From: Aquilaria yunnanensis
Lineage: Eukaryota > Streptophyta > Magnoliopsida > Malvales > Thymelaeaceae
Direction of reading: 5' to 3'
Assembly (NCBI GenBank): GCA_039654915.1
Contig: CM077593.1
Location: 118,289,413 to 118,353,412 of the forward strand
Length of the DNA: 64,000 nt
A program made the translations under genes and the position numbers. The notes under the pieces are model-generated. The model was not told the origin of the DNA and did no database searches. It was given only the letters and a program-made list of their open reading frames with translations. Every line of letters starts with the position of its first letter. Position 1 is the first letter of the stretch. Positions 47,354-58,712 of the stretch are shown here, piece after piece.

Positions 47354-50300
47354 TTCCGCTCTTATCTCATACAAGACAGATTCATGAGCTCCCTCTCTGA
47401 TTCTCTGTTCTTGGAATTTTTTTTTTTTTTCTCTTCGATGGCTGTTTCTTTCCTGTTTAATTTTATCACTGCGCCTTATCTCTATTGTAGAGATAGGACA
47501 CGGTTCTAAACCTTCGGATTCGCACATCCAGAGGCCCATTCAGTATGAAGTGGGCTTTTGACCCAATTCGCTCATGGGTCGTCCCAAATTCCAATCATTT
47601 TGCACTACCCTCATGGATTTCCTCGTTTATTTTCATGAGCTAATATTTTCAACAAAAGTTTAACACAACTTCAGATAAGTTGTTTTTATTTCTTTATGTA
47701 ACGATCCTGTTCAAGTCACATGATCACTTGAAGGAAGTTTCGGCGTGAGTTTAAATGATTTGTCTTTAGCTAACAACAAAAAATATTAAGCTTCAAGGCA
47801 AAATCTTACAAAAAGTAGGTGTCAAGGACTCATTAAAGGCTATTGATATAGCTCCATTCTGTAACACAATTTTTTTGCAGATATCCATTGACGATCAAAA
47901 ACTATCTAACTCTAAAATTTTGAGCTTTTTATGCAACAATTAATTAATATGATTTTTCATTTAATTTTCAATTGAAAAAATCTGATAGTCAAAAAGTGAC
48001 CAAAGCCCTTAAGATTTTATGAAACTGACAAATTCTCCCTAACTACTACAAACTCTCAAATCTCTACTTATAAATAATTTTGAATAATAAAAAAAATTGA
48101 CTTGACCACAATGCTTAAAGTAAATGAAAGAGACAGTCTTCTCTTACATAGAATTTTGATTGAATCACAATCAACAATATTTAATGAACCACTATGAATG
48201 TCAGTTTCCGTCACATTTTCATTTTTTATTTTTGATATTAATTACATATCAATTAAACATAAAGAAAAAAGTAATAATTTGTTTCTTATATAATAAAAAA
48301 ATTACTTGTTGAAGCCAGTAAAGCTTCTTCTGCCATAGTCGGCCACCCACTTTCACTCATTTAGTCTATTTAATTTTATTGGAACATTGTTAAATAACAT
48401 AAGTTAAAAGCATAAAAGTTTATATTAGATAATGTTGAAACTAATAGTGAAACTATCAATGGGTTCACGTCAGATGATGGAGACCTTTGATCTATTGGTT
48501 AGCTTCAGTTACCTGAATAGAAAAGCTTAAAGAATGACATTAGGAGGATCCTCTGGAAGCAGTAAAAGATAAAAGTACATTTTCCAAACCTTATATGCAA
48601 ATATAACTAGTTGCAAACATTAAGAAAAAAATGTAATTCGACACTAAATTTAACTCCTAGAATCTAATTTCCATTAATTTTTTTGTTATAAAAAGTTCAA
48701 TGGTATCACCAATAAATGACTCAACTCCTTTTTACACTAGCTTAAATAGAATTTTCTAGAGAAGAAATTAGTTAACAACATTGAAGCTTGAATACTATTC
48801 ATAAATTTATGTTGGACATGGACACAAAATATGGGGTGATGAGTTGACATTATGACTGGTCAAATTATTCATCAATTAGCTCAAATAGTGGCTATGAAAA
48901 TGTGGCTGGGGCACAGAAAAAAAAATTATCAACAAATGACACATTCTAATTTTAGACAAAAAAGCAAGTTTCTTTATCCTTATTCTGGCACACCTTGACA
49001 TACACTTTACTCGCAAATCACACACAGTGTATCACTAACCGTGGCTAGCACATGGTGGGGCAAGCAAAGTGTGGATTAGGGTAAAGAGAGATAAGCTTGT
49101 TTTTTTATCGTTAATTATTGAAGTGGCATTTTGTGGTAATTTTCCCATCCTTAACCTCATTTGTAGCCCTTATTTTGCAAGAAAAAGGTGATCGTGGAAG
49201 CAGAGTCGAGCCGTTATCAAGCTGAGCCAAGCATGAACCTTTGGGGCTTAAGCTCGATTCATTTTTGTGGAGATGACTCAAAAGGTACTCGAGCTAAATA
49301 TAAGCTCAAAAAATTGTTAAATCACTCGTTGAGTAGAGCTCGGCTAGGCATACTCAATATTGTTTAAAGAAAAAACAACAACAACAACAAATTCCACAAT
49401 AACTAAATAACTAAGTTTGATTACACAAACAATAACAAGAAAAAAACAGCAATGAAGTCCATATTACATAAGTTAACATAATCAAGACTAGTAAATGTCT
49501 GTAATTTTGCATGCTTCCTCCAAATTTTCAAGAGCTAGAACCCCTAGTCTTCTCTTCAAGATAACCCTTGCCCCCCATAGCTCTAATAGCAGCTTCAACT
49601 GATGTAGAATAAAAAAAATAGCTTTAGCATTTCAAATAATAGCTTAAGAAGTAACCTACTAATCTGAATACCAAGAGGTATGAGTGTTATTTTTTTCACA
49701 AACAAACACAATCAAGTCAAACTTGAAAGAAAATTAGTGTTCCTATTTAAATGTGCTCAATTATCAAACCCTTTTACAAACTTGAACACTTAACATTTTT
49801 CTTTTTAATATGATTATTTTAACATAATTGGTACTAGCAAACTCTAACTTCTGAATCAGTCATATATTAAATTCATGTTCCACTTCTCCACATTTAGGGG
49901 TGGTAATGAAACAAGTCTTTATTAAACAGTTTGAGTTAGATTTTTCCATTAATGAATTAAACCTAACAAGCTTTGAGCTCAAATTTAAGTTATATTTTAG
50001 GTTCAAACTCATAACGAATCAAGCTAGAACTTTACATTATTTGGCTCAAACTATAATCAAATTTAACAAACCCAATAATAAATTAATATTATATAATTAG
50101 TGTAATAAAAAAATAATAACCTAAACCTAAAATTGTAATTTCTTTCCTCTCTTCTCATTATTGCTAGCCAAAGCCTTCATTACCAAAACTTCTAGATCCT
50201 AGGACCTAACCCATCTGCAATCTGTCGTACACCTACCCCGTCAGCCATATCTTGCCGCTACCACAATCTGTCGCCAACTTGTCTCTCTTATTCCTTCTCT

Positions 50301-52340
50301 GTCCACTCATGGTCCTCATTCCTTAGCCGACCAATCCTTAATACAACGTTCCTGTCATTTAATCGGCTAAGAATAGCTCCCATCACATGCATCTCACTGC
50401 CTCTTCTCTACTCGTTCATTATTTGATCAAGCAAGTCTAGGTATTCTCTCATTTGTTTCTTTGTCTTTCATACAAAAAAATGGAAACTTTCAAAAACCCC
50501 CCATGTGGTGTACTATAACCTATACATAGCCTTACATGTTAGGATACCTATATTTGCTCCCTCTGATCCGAACACTATTAATCTATCCATTTAGTGGCTG
50601 GGGATAAGCCAAAGCCCAAAAAACATTATGAGCGATAACTGAAATGTCAAGTTTCCCTCCCATACTCTATACTTTGTTTTTTCATTTTTTTTAGTTGTCA
50701 TGTGTTTATTGGACTTGATGCTATATTTTTTGCAACAAATTTATAACTAAACTCTTATTGATAGTGTGATCAACAAATTCAGAATGAGACTTTAAGTCAC
50801 TATATATATGTTTTTATACCGAAACAATATTTTCATATTGGAATGATCATTTTTCATGTCAAACATTTTTTATTACAATTTAAAATTGAATATTTTGACA
50901 TGGGTCAATTATGGGCTTTATCAATGCTTGGTATTATTTGCATTCTCACACTTCACATTTGAAAACCCACTACTGTACTTTACCATTTTTTTTATTGTTC
51001 AATTCAAATTTTTGAAAAACTTAATTTGACATTTTTTGTAGCATTTTTCCAATGAATTTGACAATATAACAAATATTTAACAACTAGTGGTAATTTAAAT
51101 AATCAATTTTCTTTGCTTCAAATATAAAGTAATTTTTTTTTTCTAAACTTGATGATGCATGTATGTAGATATATAGTGCCAAATAAGCTACTTAGCTTAC
51201 GTGTTTGCTTTTAGGCTGGGAATATGTAATTCAATCTTATAATATAAAGCAAAGATCATAATACTATTTCCATACAAAAGCTAAGATGTATATGTGAAAC
51301 CTTGCATTTAAAGTTTCAAGAGATCACTACATTGTATTCAATTTATTAAAACCCTATTTTAAAATATTTGTTACTTTTCAGTTTTTTTTTTATAAAATTT
51401 TAAATGTTGGGATGTGTAAGTATATTATATATCAATTTTCAAAATTACTACTACATAATTATTTTTAAATCACTATGAACATTCAGAGGTGGTTGTTCTT
51501 TTTTATGAAAAGCCCCAAACTATGCATAATAATACATATTTCATAAAAAAATTCCAATCTATTTAAAAACTTGAAATTCAGTCAAAGTTTGTATGTTTTT
51601 TTCTCTCATACTACAAAACACCTTCACATCTATAAGTTACTTCAGGAGACATGACAAAATTTAAAAGAGATAGTATAAATGGGTAAATCTAACAAATTTT
51701 GTAGGATTCAAAACATAGAAAAAATAACAAACATTTTAAAATGCATAAAGTAATTGTTTTTTCATAGGTCATCCAATGTTTCTATGGTATGACATGTACT
51801 GCCTTATTTAAGTTAAGTAGCATAATTAAATGTATTATATATGGGTTTATTGAATTTTTTGAATTTGAAAAACCCTTTATTTTAGATCACTGAAAAAAAA
51901 TGCTTATAAAAAAAATATAGGGTTTTTCTGTCCTTTCCTTAGCCCCTAAGCTGACAGATTAACGGAGTTTAGATCAGAAGAGGGCAAGTTTAGATTTCCT
52001 AATATACAATGGTAAGTATAGGTTACAGTAAACTACAGAGGTAAAAAGTGTTCCTTTTTCATCATTTTGATACAAAAATCTGTTGAAGTTGAAGCTGCCT
52101 TAAGAAAAAGCCCCATAAAATAGGTAGATCAAAAGTAGTGAAAAAGGGGAAGGTGGGTCACTCAAGGAATGTAGATAACCACTTGGAATGTTTTTATTTT
52201 GCTATTTGATATAGAAGCACTAGGTTTTGTTTTTCTTTTTAGTTTATTGGTCTGCCTTATCTAAAGCATTAAAGGTTTGCACTTGATGAAATTTTTAACT
52301 GCTCAATGTACCTTTAATGTAATAAGGTTAGATTGTTTCT
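47354..52340. other. AT-rich intergenic region upstream of the S1 gene
   Basis: The first ~200 bp probably hold the leader and promoter of the S1-domain gene. The rest has no supported gene. Short decayed repeats are visible: 49190-49350 (gtcgagcc, gagctcggct phrases, part of a hAT-type element), 49895-50095 (starting aggggtggtaatgaaac), and a CT-rich leader-like stretch at 50140-50460. I saw no paired ends for these. Confidence 0.4.
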
Positions 52341-54558
52341 CGCCCTTTTAACCTTTTTGCCCTTTGAACTTTAGTAACTCATACATTTTATCCTTAAACT
52401 TTGACTCGGGCCAACTCGCCTATTAAACTTTATAAATTAGGACTTTTTACCCTTTGGTCTATTTAACAGGCAGTTCATTTTGGTTTAACCAAATCAATGA
52501 GGCTTCATTATGCATAGGTCATATTCAGACTTTTCTCAAATCAAAACAATATGCACATTTTAGTTGAATATTTGGTATTAGTATTTGTTATTATTTATGA
52601 TTTGTTGCCATTAGTTATTCGCTTATTTTCTCTGAGTTCTTTCTTTTGCTCAGACAAGCACGACTTAGTTTTGTTTATTGTATTGTAGAATCTAGCCATC
52701 CATCACCAGGTATAGCTAAACTGGTAACCTTTAGCTTGAGATTTAGCTATTTTCTAGTAGATCCACCTTTTTGTGAACCATATGTAGTTACTTGGTGTTG
52801 CCCAACTCACTATCTACCACCAGTCCTAATTAAATCCTCCCTCACCAATTTGAAGCCTTAGTATTATTAGCAATACGTATTGACCATTGCAACCTCTCTT
52901 CAATTGTCATGCCCTTCATCCATTGTTCACCCGAGGTAACCACAGCTCGAGACAAGTGACCTCCGGTCTCAGGTGTGGTACTATATCGGCAGATCATTGA
53001 TCTTGAGTTGCATTGGCACCTTAAGGTTCCCTGCCTTATCTTGCAACTTCTTCACCTTCATCAAGCTTGCCTTCGCTTGGTTTGAAGCCAGGGGTTATCT
53101 AGTTAAGCTAAAGGTAGCTTCAGCCGGTAGCTCGAGGAAGGCTTAATTGGGTGGTAAAAGTATGCGATTTCTTGTAACATGGGGCAATTCTGACAACTTA
53201 TTTTGCGGGTCATATTGACCCTCAAATAACGTAACATTGAACTTGGAATAATTTAGCCTCGTTAATTCAATTTTAAATCAAAATGAACTGTTCCTAAGTT
53301 AGTCACATGCCATCATGTGCAAGAAGTTTTTAGCAAAAATGGGTATTTGCATTATATAAAGTCCAAATAAAAAAAATAAAAAAGAAGAATGATATAATTA
53401 ACCATTTTTCCACTTAAACTCAAACTTCATAAGTTATTGTACCTGGTGTTAAAAGTAAAACTTCAAGCCCCAATAGATGTGTTCTTCATAAAAAAAAAAA
53501 AAGATAATTGTGGACCATTCAAGTGATAGAGAAACTTTTAGAGTGAGCATATTATTGTCTTATATCTGATATAATTTTGCTTGCCAAGATTGTTTTATCA
53601 ACTAATCAACTAAAGAAAAAGTTTGAGTCTTCAAGACTTTGACCTTATGGCCTTATATTATCAAATGGATATTACTCATAACTCAGACCTAATTAATCTT
53701 TGACAAACACTTACTCTTGCATGTTAGTTGCATACTATAAGATATTGTAGTTATTATGAGAAATTAGTTGTGATTTTTTTAAGCTTTTGTTGAAAATATT
53801 GTGAGTTCTGTAAGATTTTTTTGACAAATAATCATGTTTCTGGATAACTTCATTTTCATTGTCCTTTGTGTAAGCTTATACATAATAAAGCATCCAAGAC
53901 TAAGCGGTCGTGCTTTGTTTGGATTCTAATTTATCTAACAATCTGAAACAAATTTTTAGGGTTCAACAAATCCTTAAGAATGGATAAAAAAAGTGGACAC
54001 ATCAAAACAAAAGAACATCAGACAAATTTTTAGGCTCTAGTAAATCCTTTCCCTCTCAAATACTTATGTTAACTACATCATCAGTATAATTCTATCAACT
54101 GTAAAACCTTTGCCCTATGTTCAGTTTGTTTTTTCGTTCTCTAGCTTTTTGCCATCGAATTACACTTGCAATATGAGTGTTTTCCATCTTGATACCTCAT
54201 CTTTATAATAGATCTTGACGAACCCGTGGAAGTAGTGCTCACCATGGAGAATTTTGGGAGGCTCATGGCAGCTCGCTCCATTCATTGCCCTATTCATTTC
54301 ATCAATTGGGTTTAAGTAAGAACATGATTAACTAGTCCTTCTTTTTTCATTTTCTTTTCATTTTGGTCATCATCAAATGTGGACATCGATTTTTGTCAAA
54401 AACTTCCCTCATGTTAATCATGTGACTAACTTAAATGGGCCGATAAGGTAAAAGTCTCAAAGTACAAAGTTCAGGGGGGTGAATTAGGACCAACTCAAAG
54501 TTTAGAGAATAAAAGGTCCAAATTGTCAAAATTCAAGAGGCAAAAGTGGTAAAACGCC
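52341..54558. mobile_element. Non-autonomous Mutator-like element with long imperfect TIRs
   Basis: The left end (CGCCCTTTTAACCTTTTTGC...CTTTGAACTTT...) and the reverse complement of the right end (GGCGTTTTACCACTTTTGCC...CTTGAATTTTG...) match over roughly 130 bp with small gaps. Both later contain ttaaactttgact/aaactttgagt and a ctttttacc or cttttacct phrase. Flanks are ATTGTTTCT (52332-52340) and ATTGTTTGT (54559-54567), a 9-bp duplication with one mismatch, as Mutator-like elements make. The 2.2-kb interior has no transposase; a GC-richer part at 52860-53150 has no frame I can identify. Confidence 0.75.
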
Positions 54559-55164
54559 ATTGTTTGTCCCATTACTCACCTAGCGTGTTAGGCTTCTGCT
54601 TATCAAGTACCAACCATCAAAAATTTAAAAAGAAAAGAAAATTGAAATCCTAGTACAACATGAAGCAGTAGTAAAAAAAAAAGTTTCATTAAAATGATGA
54701 CACTCACCAGATTTCGCTGCTAATCCAATTCCAACTAGTATTATGTTTTGTTACTTATTATATTACAGACATATGTCTAATTAGACATATTAACTCATCA
54801 TTAATTCTCTATATATAATCCATAAGTAAATTTAAAATTTGAGTAATTTACCCCTAGACAAAAAATACCCTTAACTCTTATAAAACTCTACCTCATAACT
54901 GTCGCCATTGTTGCCGCTGCCACCGCCACCGCCGCCGCCACTGGACCATCATCAGTTCCAAATCATTGCTTAGATATCTCGTTGTCATCGTTCATCTTCA
55001 GATTTCATAGCTGCTCATCTCCATGTACGCGTGAGACTGTTGTTCACATCCAGATCATAGCTTACCTCCAAATCTGCTAGTCATTGCCTCTAGATTGTGC
55101 CGGTTAAAGCCTCCAATCTTCTTCTCAGCCGTTTCCACCAACAAGCTGTGCACATAAGTAAACT

Positions 55165-55740
55165 GGAAAAGTGTCAAAGGCAAGATATAAAAATGTATAA
55201 AACAATAGGTAAAAATGTCTCGTGAATTATATGAAGTGTATAGCATAATACGTAAATATTTTGTTTTCTTCCAACAATATGTAAAGTATAAAAATGTCTT
55301 AAGAAATATCTAAAAATGTCTGAAGAAGTATGTATAAGTGTATGATAACTTGTAGACATTTTATTTTTTAGACTATATAAATTGTAAAACTGTTTGAAAG
55401 AATATGCAAAAGTATTTGAAGAAAATATGTAAAAGTGTTTGAAGCAATATACATATAATTTACTTTATTAAAAAATAAATTGTCTGATTCAATAAATAAA
55501 AAATGTCTGAATTAATATGTAAAAGTGTCTAATGTTATATGTGAAAATGGTTGAAGTAATGTGTTAAATCATCTATAAAAATATGTAAAAGTGTCTATGA
55601 ATATATATAAAAGTGACTACAAACAATATATAAAAAATTTGTTATTTTTAAATTTAATAATATTTGAAAAATAGGATAAAGTGTCCAAATAAATTTGTAA
55701 AGGTATCTTAATAATAATACAAAAATGTAAATAAGCATGT
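55165..55740. repeat. AAAAGTGTCTGA array, copy B
   Basis: About eighteen imperfect aaaagtgtctga / aaaatgtctga / aaaagtgtttga units occur in AT-rich linkers (tatgtaaaagtgt, tatataaaagtg), same strand and same place in the element as copy A. The sequences of the two arrays are related but not alignable unit by unit. Confidence 0.65.
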
Positions 55741-56103
55741 AAAACTAAAAAATTGCACCTTGTCCTTTTTCGGCACATCTCACTCTCCTGCAATCGAACG
55801 AAGCTTCGTTCTCCCCCGCCGACGAATGTACAAGGTCGATCTTTCCTTCGCCCTCCGTGGCTCATCGTCCATCATCCTGTTGCTTATCGCCATCGTTTGT
55901 CATCCATCGTTTGATAGTCCTCATATCACTCATCCTCGAATCGTCTGTTGCCCTCCTATTTCTCGCTCTCCCGCTCCGATCTGCCTCCTCTCCACTAACG
56001 ACTGAAATCTTGCTTCGATTTCTTTTCTCTTAGCCAGCGGCTGCAATTGCAATCGTGACCTCTTCTCTTGATCGGTGGCCTCCGGCTTTGGTGCAACTGT
56101 GGG

Positions 56104-57041
56104 TAGGGGTGAGCATGGGTCGGGTTGGTTCGGTTTTATGGTGGAACCGAACCAACCCGAAATGGCCTCGGTTCCAAAATTTTTCTACCCAACCCAGAAC
56201 CGAGAACCATGGTTCTGGGTTTCTCGGTTCTGGTTCTCGGGTTTTTCGGTTTATACCATATACCTATAACAAAACCAAAATTCAATAAATATACATCCAT
56301 AATTAGTTTTATGACATATTCAACATAATATACAATTAAATTAATATTTAAATATATGTACTTAGATACATTCAAAAGAGTTTAAAATGTTGTTCTTACA
56401 AAAATGGTTCAAAAAAGTTGCATGTGGGGTATTTTTTATCTCAACTAGTTTACTTCATTCCAGTAATTCCAATATTGGTATGACATTCAATATGAAAAAT
56501 TAAGCCTTTAAGACCATCTTCTTCAGTATCAAAACCTAAAATATGTTGATGTCATAAATTTTTAATTTTGCATGACTCAAATGAAAAAAATATCATAATT
56601 GTGTCGTAAAGAGTAGTCTGGAATAAAATATCGAAAGCAAAATGACTTAGGAATGGTGGATCTATGAAGCAAAGTGACTTAAGTAAATATGAAAAAATTT
56701 CGTAAATGATCCTACAACTTCCATACTGTTCAATTTGAAACATCAGTTTAAGAGTTTAATATAAAAACATAAAATAACCATCATAATACTTCAAAGAAAT
56801 ATGTGTGTGTGTGTGTGTGTATGGATATATTAGTAATACTATAATTTTTATTATATAATTATATATATATCTCGGGTTCGGTTCCACCTCGGGTTGGTTC
56901 CGTATGGAACCAGAACCAACCCAAAAACCATCGGTTCTCCTATATGTGGAACCAACCCGAGAACCATGATCAATTTTTACCCAACCCAATGGAGGTGGTT
57001 CGGTTTCGGTTTCGGGTTTACCCAACCCATGCTCACCCCTA
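56104..57041. mobile_element. hAT-type non-autonomous element nested in copy B
   Basis: Ends TAGGGGTGAGCATGGGTCGG and, in reverse complement, TAGGGGTGAGCATGGGTTGG match almost exactly. Flanks are ACTGTGGG (56096-56103) and ACTATGGG (57042-57049), an 8-bp duplication with one mismatch. Both subterminal regions are packed with ggttcggtt, ggaaccgaacc and accaacccga phrases. The 938-bp interior is AT-rich, with a (GT)n tract at 56802-56820, and non-coding. Confidence 0.85.
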
Positions 57042-57333
57042 ACTATGGGTTTGTTGAATCGAGGAGCTGCTAGCGATGTCCGACTTCAATGCGATTGTCG
57101 ATTCATGAAATCAAGAAGTCGCTGGTAAACACTAATCAACTGTTAGCTTGGGCACCGTTACAAGAAAGTGTGGAGAGAGCAGAGCAACATGACTTGAGAA
57201 AATAAAAAATAATTTAGGGTAGGGGGTAAATTTAAAAAATCATCTCCTATCTCTGCTCACCGTATCTTTGGTTGATGTTTAGCGACTCTTGTCTCTCTTT
57301 TTTAATTTTATTTTTTTTATGTTTTCAAGGAGG

Positions 57334-58712
57334 GATATATATGGAAAAAAAATAAATGAGAATATTTTACTCTAGCAGAGTAAATAAAAATTCTCTTTCG
57401 AGTCTGAAAAATTCGAATCGAATCCACATGATCGAGCGATTAACTTTTGATACCTATAAAGGAAATTCGTTTATCGGGAATTTTCTCGACCAATTTCTCT
57501 TTTGTTTCTCTGTCTGCGGTCGCCGGCTTGAGGGTTTTGCTCTTCAGCGGAACACTTGAGCTTGGATTTTCAGTTAACTCCGAAGTGTTCCCTTTCTTTA
57601 TTTTATTCTGTTCTAGATCTTGCTCCTGAGGTATGTTTGTACTTGTTTCGTTTTTCTTGTTTTCCACTATTGATGTCTTAAGGGATCTTGGACTAACTTT
57701 ATCTGTTGTTCTGGTGGGTTCTCAGTCGAATTTGTTTTAGGTCGTTCATTCGTATTCGTTCTCTGCCCTGTTTGATTGTTACGTGCAAATGTGCACTTCG
57801 GAATCATGGTTACTTAAATGTGATTAAGGTCTGCTTGATCGGTAGGGTTTTTGTAGCCCAGAATAGTTTCTTGACTTGAACTTTTGTGTTGGATTCCTTG
57901 TTGTTTTTTTTTTTTTACTTTGGACAACCCTGCTTTTTCTGCTGGTTTTGATTTGAACTTTAAAAATCTCTAGTTTGGTATGATAAGATTATGAGTTTCT
58001 TCTGTTTATACTCTCTGTCACATGATTGATGTTTGTAGTTGGGTGTTTTTTCTTTCATTCTGAAAAAGCGACCTTTTTAACATCTTGTTTGAGAGATAGC
58101 TTCATGTTATTTATTTGAGTAGTGACTTGATGAATATTGGGTGAAGGGATGCTCCATTGTTTGGTCCCACTGCTGGTGGAGTTGTGTTGGGGGTTCATAA
58201 GAAGGGATATTGGTATCCTTTCCTCGAGACAGTTAAATGATTACAGATCTGTCTTTGTTGTTTCTCAATGCTTGTACTTACACAACATTACTGGATACAC
58301 TGCCAAAGTGATTTAGTTGCGTTTGGGCTGCTTGAAAAAAAAAAAGGATTCCTGTGACATCAATATCATTTCAGTTTTGGTGTATATATTAATTATATTT
58401 TTCTTTTGCCCATCACAGTAGGTCTCACTGTCTTATATGAGTCTCTCATCTGCTTTATGGTGAGGCAACTCAAAATTTCGCCTGTTGAAGAATGCTTAAA
58501 AAGCTTACCCTATTGCTGTGCCTTTTTTGTGATTGGGCATTCAGAGTAATTTTAATGGGAGTCCCCATCTGCAGGTTCGGAATTTATGGTGGTTTTTTTA
58601 GGAAGAAATTATAGACCTTATTTCACTTGAAACTAGAAGAATTTCAATGCCGATTTTTGTGAATCGCTTCTTACTGTGTTGCAGTCAGGCGGGTAGAAAA
58701 TCAAATGACAAT
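57334..58712 (+). promoter_or_regulatory. TATA-like element, 5' UTR exon and 5' UTR intron of the DUF707 gene
   Basis: A gatatatatgg string at about 57333-57343 is a TATA candidate. A leader exon would run from about 57365 to 57630 (ending tcctgag, then GTATGT). An intron of about 1.05 kb extends to the acceptor ttgcag at 58679-58684, and the start codon lies 29 bases into the next exon. Long leader introns are common in plant housekeeping-type genes. Short ATG-initiated ORFs within the leader exon exist. No cDNA is available to confirm the borders. Confidence 0.5.

Larger units (their letters stand above)
54752..57242. repeat. Palindrome-ended repeat element, copy B
   Basis: The left end holds ATGTCTAATTAGACAT at 54773 and aligns with copy A at 31551 for at least 80 bp (tctatatataa, ccataa, aattta). 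A GCC/ACC-rich segment follows (54895-54955), then the gtgtctga array, a CT-rich segment (55755-56095), a nested hAT-type element (56104-57041) and a ttagggtagggggtaaa end like that of copy A. The terminal palindrome is missing on the right, so this copy is truncated or its right end has been lost. Confidence 0.65.

Noticed and set aside
49895..50095. A 'taggggtggtaatgaaac' start suggesting another hAT-type element
   Set aside because: No matching second end or 8-bp duplication was found.
55165..55740. Regularly repeated motif array resembling a CRISPR array
   Set aside because: Units and spacers vary in length, the linkers are AT-rich and related to each other, and the genome is a plant; it is a degenerate minisatellite.
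57356..57667. Short ORFs on both strands in the DUF707 leader
   Set aside because: They lie in the probable 5' UTR exon and have no similarity or codon pattern of a gene.
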